Positions 16,900 through 27,068 are shown, numbered from the stretch's first letter. The stretch: DNA of 47,993 bases from Bacteroidales bacterium (GCA_003557965.1 PWND01000166.1:1-47993), one strand, 5' to 3'. The notes: generated by a model not told the origin, from the sequence alone. Numbers and translations are program-made.

Positions 16900-18744
16900 A
16901 TGTCAAATCAGTTTAATGTTAATGTTTTTGATTACAGAAAAAAGATAATAATTTCTGTATTTGTTTTAACGGCATTAATTTTTTTAATACAGCTATTTCA
17001 TATTCAACTGCTTGATCATAGCTATAAAGCATCCGCCAGCAGTAATATTACCCGGCATATAACAAAATATCCGGCAAGGGGTCTGATATATGACAGAAAC
17101 CAAAACCTGCTTGTTTATAATGATCCATATTATGATTTAATGGTTACGCCGGGGCAGGTTGCAAACATTGACACACTGGAGTTTTGCGAACTTCTTGGTA
17201 TAGATAAGGAAACGTTTATCCGGAGGATTACAAGTGCCAGGGAATTTGCCGTTCACTTGCCATCTGTTTTTGAAAAGCAATTATCAAATGAAGAGTATGC
17301 TGTATTAAAAGAAGTTTTGTATAAATATCCCGGATTTTTTGTTCAGCCAAGAACTTTAAGAAGATATTCAAAACCGGTAGCTGCTCATATATTTGGCTAT
17401 GTTGCTGAAGTTGACAGCGAAACAGTGCGCTTAGATCCATACTACAGGCCAAGGGATTATATAGGAATAAGTGGCCTTGAGAAGTCTTATGAAACTGTTT
17501 TGCGAGGCTCGAAAGGATTGCGAATTATTACTGTAGATGCTTTAGGGCGTGATATGGGTTCTTTTAAAGATGGCCGCTATGATGTAGCAGCTAAACCGGG
17601 CACCGACCTTTATCTTTCTCTTGATGCTGAATTACAAGAGTATGGGGAAAAGCTTATGCAAAACAAAAGAGGCAGCATTGTTGCAATTGAACCATCTACC
17701 GGCGAAATACTGGCACTGGTTACTTCTCCATCATACGACCCCAACCTTTTGGTTGGCAGAAAAAGGTCACAGAACTTCAGAAGTTTACAAAGAGATACTT
17801 TGCGCCCATTGTTTAACAGGGCTTTAATGGCACACTACCCCCCCGGCTCTGTTTTTAAAGTTATTAGCGGGCTTATTGGGTTGCATGAAGGTGTGGTTAG
17901 TACCAACAGTAAATACTCGTGCCCTGGGTTTTATCGTGCCGGCGGTATTACTGTACAATGCAGATACCACCCAAGCCCGGTTGATATTTATGGAACTATA
18001 AAGCATAGCTGCAATACTGCTTCCAGTATTATTTTCAGAAGCACCATTGAAAAACCGGGATTTAGTAACATTCAAGAGTCTTTCAACAACTGGAGAAGCC
18101 ATGTAAGCAGTTTTGGATTAGGAAAAAGATTTAACAGCGACTTACCTTATGAACTCCCCGGCATTATTGCAACTTCTGATTATTACGACAACATATATGG
18201 TACCAGGGGCTGGCGAGCCTTAACGATATTGTCTTTGGGCATTGGACAAGGAGAGATTGGAACAACACCTATTCAACTTGCAAATGTTGCGGCCTCAATT
18301 GCTAATAATGGGTACTACTATACCCCTCACATTGTTAAAGCAGTTGGAAGTATTGATAACCCTATCGAAAAACATTCTGAAAAAAACTATACAAGCATTG
18401 ATTCTACGCATTTTGCTGTTATGAAAAAAGCAATGATACAGGTTGCTGAAGAAGGAACTGCAAGGTTTTCGCGAATACCCGATATACAAGTTGCCGGGAA
18501 AACCGGAACAGTGCAAAACCCACATGGAGAAAACCATTCAGCTTATATCGCTTATGGACCTGCTGATGACCCACAGATAGCCGTTTGTGTAATTATTGAA
18601 AATGCAGGATATGGGTCAACATGGGCAGCACCCACAGCAAGCCTTATTATTGAAAAGTATTTAACTGGCGAAGTAAAAAGAACATGGCACGAAAACAGAA
18701 TTTTAAATGCTAATTTTTTGAAACCATTTCCGGAAGAGGATTAA
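16900..18744 (+). CDS. mrdA: penicillin-binding protein 2 (elongasome transpeptidase)
   Basis: PBP2 cross-links peptidoglycan during cell elongation as partner of RodA. The 614-residue protein has one N-terminal membrane anchor (about 15-35), a dimerisation/pedestal domain from about 50 to 230 (YPARGLIYDRN, HIFGYV) and the transpeptidase domain. The catalytic triad motifs are complete: SVFK (S317, K320), SCN (S370, N372) and KTG (K534-G536). Length and motifs match bacterial MrdA. rodA follows with a 2-base gap. The mreBCD genes that often precede this pair are not adjacent. Confidence 0.96.
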   Translation: MSNQFNVNVFDYRKKIIISVFVLTALIFLIQLFHIQLLDHSYKASASSNITRHITKYPARGLIYDRNQNLLVYNDPYYDLMVTPGQVANIDTLEFCELLGIDKETFIRRITSAREFAVHLPSVFEKQLSNEEYAVLKEVLYKYPGFFVQPRTLRRYSKPVAAHIFGYVAEVDSETVRLDPYYRPRDYIGISGLEKSYETVLRGSKGLRIITVDALGRDMGSFKDGRYDVAAKPGTDLYLSLDAELQEYGEKLMQNKRGSIVAIEPSTGEILALVTSPSYDPNLLVGRKRSQNFRSLQRDTLRPLFNRALMAHYPPGSVFKVISGLIGLHEGVVSTNSKYSCPGFYRAGGITVQCRYHPSPVDIYGTIKHSCNTASSIIFRSTIEKPGFSNIQESFNNWRSHVSSFGLGKRFNSDLPYELPGIIATSDYYDNIYGTRGWRALTILSLGIGQGEIGTTPIQLANVAASIANNGYYYTPHIVKAVGSIDNPIEKHSEKNYTSIDSTHFAVMKKAMIQVAEEGTARFSRIPDIQVAGKTGTVQNPHGENHSAYIAYGPADDPQIAVCVIIENAGYGSTWAAPTASLIIEKYLTGEVKRTWHENRILNANFLKPFPEED

Positions 18745-18746
18745 GT

Positions 18747-20012
18747 ATGAAGCAACAAATATTTAAAGATTTTAAAAATATTGACAAAACGATTGTTTTG
18801 CTTTATTTAATACTGGTTGTTGTTGGCTGGCTTAGCATTTACGCTGCTGATTATAAAGAAGTGCACAGAGGAATTTTCGATATTTCCACAAACTATGGCA
18901 AGCAGCTTATATGGATATTTGCCGCATTTTTTATTGGTTTTGCTATGTTGCTGATTGATGTAAAACTACTACAGGCATTTGCATATCAAATATTCGCAAT
19001 ATCAATGCTTGTTTTGGTGGCAGTTTTGTTTTTTGGCACGGAAATAAATGCCTCAAAATCCTGGTTTACTTTTGGGCAATTTAGTATCCAGCCCTCAGAG
19101 TTTACTAAGTTTACTGCAGCATTGGCCATTGCTAAATACATAAACAGCAACAAAAACCGAGCATTGTCATTTAAAATCAGGCTAATGCCATTGGTGTTTT
19201 TATTTATTCCTTTTGCACTGGTAATGCTTCAAAATGACACAGGAACAGCAATGGTTTTTGGAGCCCTGTTTTTTATGTTATACAGAGAAGGGTATATTTC
19301 AGGCGTTCTGCTGTCTTTTGCCGCTGCTGCTGCTTTTTTATTTATTCTGACATTGCTGATGAACGAATTTGTTATTATTGGGATTTTAGCTCTAATAGCT
19401 GTTATTACTGCTATTATCCTTAGAAACAACAAAAAAGAAGTAATGGCAGTTGTAGGCTTGTTTGTTCTGCTTTCTGTTTATGTTTATTCTGTAGATTATA
19501 CTTTTGAGAATGTTTTGCAGCCTCACCAAAAAAACAGGATAGAAGTCCTTGTTGACCCCAATGTTGACCCATTAGGTGCAGGGTATAACCTTAATCAATC
19601 AAAAATTGCAATTGGTTCAGGAGGCCTTTGGGGAAAAGGGTTTTTAGCAGGAACTCAAACCAAGTTTGACTTTGTGCCTGAACAAAGCACCGACTTTATT
19701 TTTTGTACTATTGGTGAAGAGTGGGGATGGGCTGGAAGTGCAGCACTAATTATTATTTTTGTTGTTTTCTTGATTAGAATTATTTTAGTAGCTGAAAAAC
19801 AACGCTCAGCTTTTAGCAGGATCGTTGGGTATAGTACGGCCTGCCTATTATTTTTTCACTTTGCTGTTAATATTGGAATGACGATAGGCCTTGTTCCGGT
19901 TATTGGAATACCCCTGCCATTTATAAGCTATGGGGGATCTTCTTTGCTGGCTTTTACTATTATGATTTTTACATTTTTGAAGCTGGATATGAAAAAATTA
20001 GAGATGTTATAA
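18747..20012 (+). CDS. rodA: rod shape-determining SEDS glycosyltransferase
   Basis: A SEDS-family membrane protein of 421 residues with about ten hydrophobic segments. Family motifs include SKSWFTFGQFSIQPSEFTK, LQNDTGTAMVF, the extracellular QSKIAIGSGGLWGKGFLAGTQT and DFVPEQSTDFIFCTIGEEWG, and the terminal GIPLPFISYGGSS. These distinguish RodA/FtsW polymerases; pairing with mrdA marks it as RodA. It polymerises lipid II into glycan strands for lateral wall growth. Confidence 0.96.
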   Translation: MKQQIFKDFKNIDKTIVLLYLILVVVGWLSIYAADYKEVHRGIFDISTNYGKQLIWIFAAFFIGFAMLLIDVKLLQAFAYQIFAISMLVLVAVLFFGTEINASKSWFTFGQFSIQPSEFTKFTAALAIAKYINSNKNRALSFKIRLMPLVFLFIPFALVMLQNDTGTAMVFGALFFMLYREGYISGVLLSFAAAAAFLFILTLLMNEFVIIGILALIAVITAIILRNNKKEVMAVVGLFVLLSVYVYSVDYTFENVLQPHQKNRIEVLVDPNVDPLGAGYNLNQSKIAIGSGGLWGKGFLAGTQTKFDFVPEQSTDFIFCTIGEEWGWAGSAALIIIFVVFLIRIILVAEKQRSAFSRIVGYSTACLLFFHFAVNIGMTIGLVPVIGIPLPFISYGGSSLLAFTIMIFTFLKLDMKKLEML

Positions 20013-20049
20013 TTAGCTTTACAACACGCATAATAACAAAATTGATCAA

Positions 20050-20928
20050 ATGGTTATAGCAATATATGGAAGAAAGTTTTCGCAGGAGTATTCAGAGAGT
20101 ATCCAGCGAATGATTGAAAATCTTGAAAAAGCCGCAGAATTATTTTGTATTCATGAACAAATATTTGATTTTTTATCTTCCAACATAAAATTCAACAAAC
20201 CTGTTGAAAAGTTTTCAAGCCACGAAAGCTTAAACAAAAACACTTTTTGCCTTATCAGCATTGGAGGTGATGGCACTTTGCTTGATACCTTAACACTGAT
20301 TAGAGATTCCGGCATCCCGGTTTTGGGAATTAATGCCGGAAGGCTGGGCTTTTTATCTGCAATTACAGCTGACGAAATTGCATTTGCAACCAATTGTATT
20401 GTTACAGGGAATTACAGCATAGATTCAAGAACTTTAGTACAGCTTAAGTCGCCAGGCCACTTTTTCAATGACTTTGCTTATGCCCTTAACGAATTAGCTA
20501 TTGTTAAAAGCGACACAACAAGCATGATTACGATAAAAGCTATGGTAAATAATCAGTACCTTAATACATACTGGGCAGATGGGCTTATTGTTGCTACTCC
20601 AACAGGGAGCACCGGCTACTCATTAAGTTGTGGTGGCCCGATTATTTCTCCGGAATCCAGCAACCTGGTAGTTACCCCTATAGCATCACATAACTTAACG
20701 GTAAGGCCCGTTATAATACCTGACAACGCAGAAGTAAAACTTGTTGTGGAAGGGAGAAACCAGGAATACAACCTTGTAATGGACTCCAGGTCAGTTATTG
20801 TTAATAACAAAATGGAAATAAAAATTTCAATAGCTGGCTTTAGATTTAACCTATTGTGCCCCGGACAGAAAAACTTCTACGAAACCATAAGAAATAAACT
20901 AACATGGGGGCTGGATAAAAGAAATTAA
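20050..20928 (+). CDS. nadK: NAD kinase
   Basis: NadK phosphorylates NAD to NADP. The 292 residues carry the GGDGT motif (G72-T76), the NELAIVK motif and the glycine-rich TPTGSTGYSLSCGGPI, all intact. The gene is 38 bases after rodA, in the same direction, and precedes the DUF6089 gene as it does in many Bacteroidota. Confidence 0.96.
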   Translation: MVIAIYGRKFSQEYSESIQRMIENLEKAAELFCIHEQIFDFLSSNIKFNKPVEKFSSHESLNKNTFCLISIGGDGTLLDTLTLIRDSGIPVLGINAGRLGFLSAITADEIAFATNCIVTGNYSIDSRTLVQLKSPGHFFNDFAYALNELAIVKSDTTSMITIKAMVNNQYLNTYWADGLIVATPTGSTGYSLSCGGPIISPESSNLVVTPIASHNLTVRPVIIPDNAEVKLVVEGRNQEYNLVMDSRSVIVNNKMEIKISIAGFRFNLLCPGQKNFYETIRNKLTWGLDKRN

Positions 20929-20974
20929 TATTATTAAAAGAAAAGATTTATTTAACATATTTATAAAAAATTAC

Positions 20975-20982
20975 TATATTTG
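20975..20982 (+). promoter_or_regulatory. TAnnTTTG -7 element upstream of first DUF6089 gene
   Basis: TATATTTG, 64 bases before the ATG at 21047. At the matching -33 site the sequence is TTAA, a partial match to TTTG. Confidence 0.4.
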
Positions 20983-21046
20983 CCCGCAAACTATATTAAC
21001 ATTGTTGGTTTATTAATATATTTGGCATTGCAAAATTAAACCACAA

Positions 21047-22030
21047 ATGACAAATTTTTCTCGTATAATTATTTTTCTCTTTGTTTTAACACTTTGCCTA
21101 GAAGCATTTTCTCAGGGGCAAGCCTGGAGAAGAGAAAGAGAACATATTGTATTAGGGCTGGGTGGCACAGGCTTTATGGGTGACTTGGGAGGTGCTGACA
21201 GAGAAGGTTCTCACTTTGTCAGGGACTATGACTTCGCTGCTATGAGGCCGGCAGGCCTGCTGGGTTTTAGATATTTTGTGATAGAAGACGTCGCCGTTAG
21301 AGGAAGTTTAGCGTATGGATATGTTTCAGGTGATGATGCTCACACCAATGAACCATACAGGAGCAATAGAAATATTCACTTCAGGTCACCAATTTGGGAG
21401 CTTGCTGCACAAGGTGAGTATTACTTTTTAAGAGCCTACCAGATGGGCGCTAGATATAGAAGAGTTACACGTACAAGGGGTTGGTTTGGCTATAACTTCT
21501 CCGCTTATGCCTTTGGAGGCGTTGCAGCTTTTTACTACAACCCTCAAGGATATTTTGATAGAGATCAATACAATGGAACTATCCCGGTGGAAGATCTGCC
21601 CGAAAATGGATGGTATAACTTAAGGCCACTCCGAACCGAAGGACAAGGATACTTCCCTACCAGGGAAAAATATTCTACCATATCCGTTTCTGTCCCTCTG
21701 GGTGTTGGTGCAATCTTTGTTATTAATAGAGAATTATCAGTAGGGATTGAATATGGTTTTAGATTAACATGGACTGACTACATTGACGATACCAGCCGTA
21801 CTTACGTTGACCCGGCAATATTCCATGAAATGTTTGAAGGCAATCCACAAAAAATTGCCCTGGCAGAATATTTTGCTAATCCTACATCAGGAGAGCTTGG
21901 CGACAATGTTACAGCACCGGGGCAGCAAAGAGGCGGCCCTCACAACAATGATGCATATATGTTTACATTAATTACTGTTTACTATAAAATGCCACAACTT
22001 AGGCCATCGCATGGCCTGCCAAGATTTTAA
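21047..22030 (+). CDS. DUF6089 family outer-membrane beta-barrel protein (paralog 1)
   Basis: The 327-residue protein has a signal sequence (hydrophobic about 4-20, cut near SQGQA) and a beta-barrel-like body with motifs LGLGGTGFMGDLGG, RGSLAYGYVSGDD and RNIHFRSPIWELAAQGEYYF. These fit DUF6089, a Bacteroidota outer-membrane family found next to uppS and bamA. The function is unknown; location suggests an envelope role. A second member follows after a strong terminator. Confidence 0.83.
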   Translation: MTNFSRIIIFLFVLTLCLEAFSQGQAWRREREHIVLGLGGTGFMGDLGGADREGSHFVRDYDFAAMRPAGLLGFRYFVIEDVAVRGSLAYGYVSGDDAHTNEPYRSNRNIHFRSPIWELAAQGEYYFLRAYQMGARYRRVTRTRGWFGYNFSAYAFGGVAAFYYNPQGYFDRDQYNGTIPVEDLPENGWYNLRPLRTEGQGYFPTREKYSTISVSVPLGVGAIFVINRELSVGIEYGFRLTWTDYIDDTSRTYVDPAIFHEMFEGNPQKIALAEYFANPTSGELGDNVTAPGQQRGGPHNNDAYMFTLITVYYKMPQLRPSHGLPRF

Positions 22031-22084
22031 CTTTTATACTCTTTATTTTGGTTGAAAAATATTTTTAATAATGTTTCGTTATAT

Positions 22085-22110
22085 AAAAACTTCCTTTAAA
22101 GGAAGTTTTT
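22085..22110. terminator. intrinsic terminator between DUF6089 paralogs
   Basis: A perfect 26-base palindrome, AAAAACTTCC-TTTAAA-GGAAGTTTTT, forms a 10-pair stem with a 6-base loop and a T-tract on either strand. It lies 55 bases after the first DUF6089 stop, so the two paralogs can be expressed at different levels. Confidence 0.75.
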
Positions 22111-22143
22111 CAGTTATTAGGGAAGTGTGTTAAATATTTATAT

Positions 22144-22950
22144 ATGATATTTAAGCTTTTTGCAGCATCTTTATTGCTTGTTATTTGTTTGCAGCCGGCA
22201 TACAGCCAAAAAAATGAAATAGGTATAGTAGGTGGTGGCAGCTATTATTTAGGTGACCTTAACCCTTCAAAGCATTTTGCTATGACAAATGCTGCGGGAG
22301 GAATAATCTATCGCAGAAATTTTACGGAACACTTAGCTGTAAGAGCAAATGCAATATATGGCAAAGTAGAAGCTGACGATGCTGTAATTGGCTATAATAC
22401 AGAAAGAAACCTGCATTTTCGCTCATCTATTATTGAATTATCTGCTCAGGCCGAAGTAAACTTTGTGCCATTTATTGCAGGAGATATTGATTCACCATAT
22501 AGCTTTTACCTGATTGGTGGCATAGGCGCTTTTCGTTATAACCCCAAAGCATATTATAATGGCACATGGTATGAACTTAGAGGACTGGGAACAGAAGGAC
22601 AGGGCTCAGAATTATATCCCGACAGAGAAATGTATAGCCTGTATTCATATAGCTTAATATTTGGAGTTGGCATGAAGTTTTATATTTCACAGTATATTAC
22701 AGCCGGCCTTGAATGGGGTATGAGAAGAACAGGAACCGATTATTTGGATGATGTTAGCACTTCATATCCCGACCCGGCAGCACTCTCTGAATTAGCATCG
22801 AATTTATCCGACAGAAGTTTGAACCAGAATAATGTGCCGGGAATGCAAAGAGGAAACCCTTATAGAAATGACTGGTATTCTTTTGCAGGGTTAAGTATCA
22901 CTTTTAAAATTAATGACCCCAGTGGAATAAGATGCTATACTTATGATTAA
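22144..22950 (+). CDS. DUF6089 family outer-membrane beta-barrel protein (paralog 2)
   Basis: This 268-residue paralog of the preceding gene has a signal sequence (about 1-21, ending AYSQK). It aligns over its length: YLGDL corresponds to FMGDLGG, RNLHFRSSIIELSAQAEVNF to the RNIHFRS segment, LRGLGTEGQG to LRPLRTEGQGYF, and TDYLDDVSTSYPDPAALSE to TDYIDDTSRTYVDPAIFHE. It is shorter by about 60 residues, mainly in the N-terminal and loop regions. Both paralogs end with a GMQRGNPYRND-like or GQQRGGPHNND segment plus a barrel strand. The pair looks like a local duplication. Confidence 0.82.
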   Translation: MIFKLFAASLLLVICLQPAYSQKNEIGIVGGGSYYLGDLNPSKHFAMTNAAGGIIYRRNFTEHLAVRANAIYGKVEADDAVIGYNTERNLHFRSSIIELSAQAEVNFVPFIAGDIDSPYSFYLIGGIGAFRYNPKAYYNGTWYELRGLGTEGQGSELYPDREMYSLYSYSLIFGVGMKFYISQYITAGLEWGMRRTGTDYLDDVSTSYPDPAALSELASNLSDRSLNQNNVPGMQRGNPYRNDWYSFAGLSITFKINDPSGIRCYTYD

Positions 22951-23085
22951 AGAGTATTATTCTTTATTAATGCTGTTGATAAAAATTATTGAACCTTATA
23001 AATGAAAAACAATATAAATCTTTTTTTTTAATTAAAAACATTTTAAGAACTTTGTGCCTCTTTTTTAGCAGAATACTAAACAAAC

Positions 23086-23814
23086 ATGCAACTAAAACAA
23101 AAAATAATAAAAGACAAGCTGCCTAAACATGTTGCCTTGATTATGGATGGTAATGGGCGATGGGCTAAGCAAAGAGGTAAAGAAAGAGTTTTTGGCCACG
23201 AAAACGGTGTTAATGCCGTAAAGCAAACCGTAGAAGCAGCCGGTGAAATCGGAATACCATATCTTACTTTTTATGCCTTTTCAACTGAAAACTGGGATAG
23301 GCCAAAAGAAGAAGTTGACACACTAATGGAGTTACTGGTTAAAGCTATTCAAACAGAAACAGAAACCCTTAATAAAAATGGTGTCAGGCTAAAAGCAATA
23401 GGGGATTTAAACAGCTTGCCAAAAAAATGCTATGAAGAACTTGCAGAAGCTATAAATATTACATCAAATAATGACAAAATTACTGTAGTGATAGCATTAA
23501 GCTATAGTTCCAGGTATGAAATAGTTGAAGCTGTGAAAAACATTAGTGATCTGGTAAAATCAGAGCGAATTAATACCAAAGAGATAGATCAAAAAATGTT
23601 TTCTTCGTTTCTTCAAACAAACGAATTTCCTGACCCTGATTTATTGATTCGAACCAGTGGTGAGCAAAGGATCAGTAATTTTTTATTATGGCAATTGGCA
23701 TATTCTGAACTATATTTTACACCAGTATTGTGGCCTGATTTCAACAAAGAGCATTTTTATGAAGCCATAATTGATTTTCAAAGCAGGGAAAGGCGCTTTG
23801 GGAAAACAGAATAG
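23086..23814 (+). CDS. uppS: isoprenyl (undecaprenyl diphosphate) transferase
   Basis: This cis-prenyltransferase makes the undecaprenyl diphosphate used as the lipid carrier for wall and O-polysaccharide precursors. The 242 residues have the start motif ALIMDGNGRWAK (catalytic D21), FYAFSTENWDRP, and RTSGEQRISNFLLWQLAYSELYF near the C-terminus. It follows the DUF6089 pair and precedes bamA, a common Bacteroidota arrangement. Confidence 0.96.
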   Translation: MQLKQKIIKDKLPKHVALIMDGNGRWAKQRGKERVFGHENGVNAVKQTVEAAGEIGIPYLTFYAFSTENWDRPKEEVDTLMELLVKAIQTETETLNKNGVRLKAIGDLNSLPKKCYEELAEAINITSNNDKITVVIALSYSSRYEIVEAVKNISDLVKSERINTKEIDQKMFSSFLQTNEFPDPDLLIRTSGEQRISNFLLWQLAYSELYFTPVLWPDFNKEHFYEAIIDFQSRERRFGKTE

Positions 23815-23968
23815 TGAAAAACAGAAAATAGCGTAACTGTATAATAAAATGAAAAATATATAGTTGTTTTTTTTTAGATAATATTACTTTAATGACAAGC
23901 TACCTGGAATATAAAAGAAGATTTTTAAGAAAAGGATACTCTGTCTGATTTGTAAAAAACATATAAAC

Positions 23969-26467
23969 ATGATATATAAACTAATAATCATTTTCTTTAC
24001 TGTAACTCTTTTAAGCATAAATGCCGGCGGACAGGTTCTTACAGGTGATCAAATAAATATTGATTATAGTAATCCGCAAGAGTATGAAATAGGAGGTATT
24101 ACCGTTAGTGGGGTAAACTTTATTGAGCATAGCATAATATTAATGGTATCAGGCCTTGAGGTTGGCGAAAAGATAATGATTCCCGGAGAACAAATTAGTC
24201 AGGCTATTCAAAGTTTATGGCGTCAGGGCTTATTTAAAAATGTTGCTATTTCTATAACATCTATCCAGGAAGGCATGGTTTTTCTTGATATTGAATTGGT
24301 TGAAAGGCCCAGGCTTGCGAGATACGAATTTCATGGCGTAAGAAAATCTGAATCGGAAAGCCTTCAGAAAAAATTAGACCTTGTCAGGGGTGATGTTATT
24401 ACAGAAAGCTTGTTGGTTAGAGCAGAAAGCGCAATAAATGACTTTTTTGTTGACAAGGGATACCTAACGCCAAGTGTTGAAATTGAGCAGACTACAGATA
24501 CTATAAGGCCAAACAGTGTGATTTTAAACTTTTCTATTGATAAAGGCCCCAGAACAAGAATACGAGAAATAAATTTTTATGGTAACGAGAAACTCTCCGA
24601 TTGGGATCTTAAATGGACAATGAAAGACACTAGGGAAAGAAGTGCCTGGTTTATTTTTTCATCATCAAGGTTTGATCCTAAAGATTTTAAAAAAGATAAA
24701 AGAAAAATAATTGACAGATATAACGAAATTGGGAAGCGAGATGCAAGAGTATTAAAAGATTCTATTTATTTTATTAAAGATAACAGAATCGGCATTGATA
24801 TTTACATTGAAGAAGGCCCAACATATTATTTCAGAAATATTGAATGGATAGGGAACACTGTTTATCCTTCAGAAACACTAACAGAAATTTTAGATATTGA
24901 GCCCGGAGATATTTATAATCAAAGCAAGCTGGAAAAGAATTTATATATGAATATTGACGGGGTTGATGTAAGCTCATTATACCTTGATAACGGATACTTG
25001 TTTTTTAATATTGACCCGGTGGAGGTTCGTGTTGAAAATGATAGTATAGACCTTGAGCTAAGGATTTATGAGGGACAGCAAGCTACAATAAACAGGGTAA
25101 GTGTGGTTGGAAACACAAAAACCAACGACCATGTTATAATGCGTGAAATCCGAACCCGGCCCGGCCAACTTTTCAGCAGAAGTGATATTATCCGAAGCCA
25201 AAGAGAAATTATTCAACTTGGGTATTTCGACCAGGAAACCATTGATGTTATTCCAAGGCCAAACCCCGCTGATGGCACAGTTGATATTGAGTATATTGTA
25301 GAAGAAACATCTTCTGACCAGATAGAGCTTTCCGGAGGTTGGGGAGCCGGAAGGGTTATTGGAACTTTAGGGCTTTCTTTTAATAACTTTTCTTCCCGGC
25401 AAATTCTTAACCCCGATGCATGGAGGCCACTGCCAAGTGGCGACGGGCAAAGGCTTACTTTAAGAGCTCAAACATTCGGAAGAGGCTATATCAGCTACTC
25501 AATGTCTTTTGTTGAACCCTGGCTGGGAGGAAAAAAACCAAACTCTTTTAGTGTGTCTGTATATCAAACCACGCACAGAAGAAATGTGGCTTCAAGCCAC
25601 CCAAACTATGGGTATTATTCTATTATTGGTGCAAGCGTTGGCCTGGCAAGAAGATTGACTCTGCCGGATGACTTTTTCTTCCTTCAACAAAATATTACTT
25701 ATCAGTATTATGATATTTCAAACCCGCCATTAATGTTTATTTTTGATGAGGGATATTCTAACAACTTCAGCTATACAACCGTTTTTGGCAGAAACTCGAT
25801 TGATGCTCCCTTATATCCCAGATCCGGCTCTGAATCATCGATCTCTTTGCAATTAACACCCCCATACTCCCTGTTTTCGGATAAAGACTATGCGAGTGCA
25901 CCTGATCAGGAAAAATACAGACTGCTGGAATATCACAAATGGAAATTTAGGACAAGCTGGTACCAGCCATTAATAGAAAACCTGGTTTTGTCTGTCAGAA
26001 CACGTTTTGGATACCTGGGATATTATAATTCCGACATTGGAGTTTCTCCTTTTGAAAGATTTTATTTGGGAGGAGATGCACTTTCAGGCTGGGAAATTGA
26101 TGGCAGGGAAATAATCTCTTTAAGGGGTTATGGTAACTATTCCTTAACGCCAACGGATGCAAGAAATAACTTCATTGGGGCAAATGTGTACACCAAATAT
26201 ACTGCGGAACTAAGGTACCCTGTTTCGCTAAATCCAATGGCTACAATTTATGTTTTAGGCTTTGTTGAAGCTGGAAATGCCTGGATGGGAATAAACAACT
26301 TCAATCCATTTGACGTGAAAAGATCAGCAGGGTTTGGAGTAAGAGTGTTCTTGCCAATGTTTGGATTACTGGGGCTCGACTGGGGATATGGATTTGATGA
26401 TATTCCCGGAAGACCTGGCGACAGTGGTGGTAATTTCCACTTCTCGATTGGACATCAAATTGATTAA
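23969..26467 (+). CDS. bamA: outer-membrane protein assembly factor BamA
   Basis: BamA folds and inserts barrel proteins into the outer membrane. The 832-residue protein has a signal sequence (about 1-21), five POTRA-like domains from about residue 35 to 440 (for example EIGGITVSGVNFIEHSIIL and INRVSVVGNTKTNDHVIMREIRTRPGQ) and a C-terminal 16-strand barrel region ending in FHFSIGHQID. Barrel hallmarks include the RGY-type sequence of the substrate-binding loop (SLRGYGNYS). A POTRA region and barrel of these sizes is normal. It is followed after 52 bases by a Skp-like gene, its functional partner. Confidence 0.95.
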   Translation: MIYKLIIIFFTVTLLSINAGGQVLTGDQINIDYSNPQEYEIGGITVSGVNFIEHSIILMVSGLEVGEKIMIPGEQISQAIQSLWRQGLFKNVAISITSIQEGMVFLDIELVERPRLARYEFHGVRKSESESLQKKLDLVRGDVITESLLVRAESAINDFFVDKGYLTPSVEIEQTTDTIRPNSVILNFSIDKGPRTRIREINFYGNEKLSDWDLKWTMKDTRERSAWFIFSSSRFDPKDFKKDKRKIIDRYNEIGKRDARVLKDSIYFIKDNRIGIDIYIEEGPTYYFRNIEWIGNTVYPSETLTEILDIEPGDIYNQSKLEKNLYMNIDGVDVSSLYLDNGYLFFNIDPVEVRVENDSIDLELRIYEGQQATINRVSVVGNTKTNDHVIMREIRTRPGQLFSRSDIIRSQREIIQLGYFDQETIDVIPRPNPADGTVDIEYIVEETSSDQIELSGGWGAGRVIGTLGLSFNNFSSRQILNPDAWRPLPSGDGQRLTLRAQTFGRGYISYSMSFVEPWLGGKKPNSFSVSVYQTTHRRNVASSHPNYGYYSIIGASVGLARRLTLPDDFFFLQQNITYQYYDISNPPLMFIFDEGYSNNFSYTTVFGRNSIDAPLYPRSGSESSISLQLTPPYSLFSDKDYASAPDQEKYRLLEYHKWKFRTSWYQPLIENLVLSVRTRFGYLGYYNSDIGVSPFERFYLGGDALSGWEIDGREIISLRGYGNYSLTPTDARNNFIGANVYTKYTAELRYPVSLNPMATIYVLGFVEAGNAWMGINNFNPFDVKRSAGFGVRVFLPMFGLLGLDWGYGFDDIPGRPGDSGGNFHFSIGHQID

Positions 26468-26506
26468 TGCAAAAAACAGTTTATTTTTATATTAAAATAT
26501 TTATAT

Positions 26507-26513
26507 AGGAGGA
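26507..26513 (+). promoter_or_regulatory. strong Shine-Dalgarno site of skp
   Basis: AGGAGGA lies 6 bases before the ATG at 26520. Other genes here mostly lack a clear purine-rich site, as is usual in Bacteroidota, so this start is atypically well marked. Confidence 0.6.
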
Positions 26514-26519
26514 ATTATT

Positions 26520-27035
26520 ATGAAAAAGGTTTTTTTATTAGCCGCATTAGTACTGTTTGTATCAATTGGCTTACAGGCTCAAAGATTTGCATATATTGAT
26601 ACAGAGTATATTCTTGACAACATTCCTGAATACCAGGCAGCACAAAGAGAACTTGAAGAAATTTCCGTTACATGGCAGCAGGAAATTGAAGCTAAGTTTT
26701 CAGAAATTGACAGGCTGTATAAAGAGTACCAGGCAGAAGCGGTTTTACTACCCGATGAAATAAAGCGTGAAAGAGAAGATGAAATAATAGCTAAGGAAAG
26801 AGATGCAAAAGCTCTGCAAATGCAACGCTTTGGCAGAGATGGAGACCTCTATCAAAAAAGGGAAGAACTTATTTCGCCCATTCAAGACAGGGTTTATGAA
26901 GCTGTAGAAGAAGTTGCGAACAGAAACAACTATGCTGTTATCTTTGACAAAGCCGGCGGAGCAACCATGATTTATACAGACGTAAGATACGATCTTAGTG
27001 ATGACGTGCTCCAAAGTATGGGATACAGAAGATAG
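26520..27035 (+). CDS. skp: OmpH/Skp-family periplasmic chaperone
   Basis: A 171-residue protein with a signal sequence (about 1-20, ending LQAQR), the RFAYIDTEYILDNIPEYQAAQREL start typical of OmpH/Skp, a central charged helical hairpin (about 45-115) and a C-terminal AVIFDKAGGATMIYTD segment. Skp binds unfolded outer-membrane proteins in the periplasm. Its position after bamA is standard in this group; a second skp copy, common elsewhere, is absent here. Confidence 0.9.
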   Translation: MKKVFLLAALVLFVSIGLQAQRFAYIDTEYILDNIPEYQAAQRELEEISVTWQQEIEAKFSEIDRLYKEYQAEAVLLPDEIKREREDEIIAKERDAKALQMQRFGRDGDLYQKREELISPIQDRVYEAVEEVANRNNYAVIFDKAGGATMIYTDVRYDLSDDVLQSMGYRR

Positions 27036-27068
27036 GTAAAATCAAAGTATTTGTTTAAACATAAAAGG

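Noticed and set aside
23892..23948. An 18-codon frame between uppS and bamA
   Set aside because: Too short, no ribosome site and no recognisable sequence.
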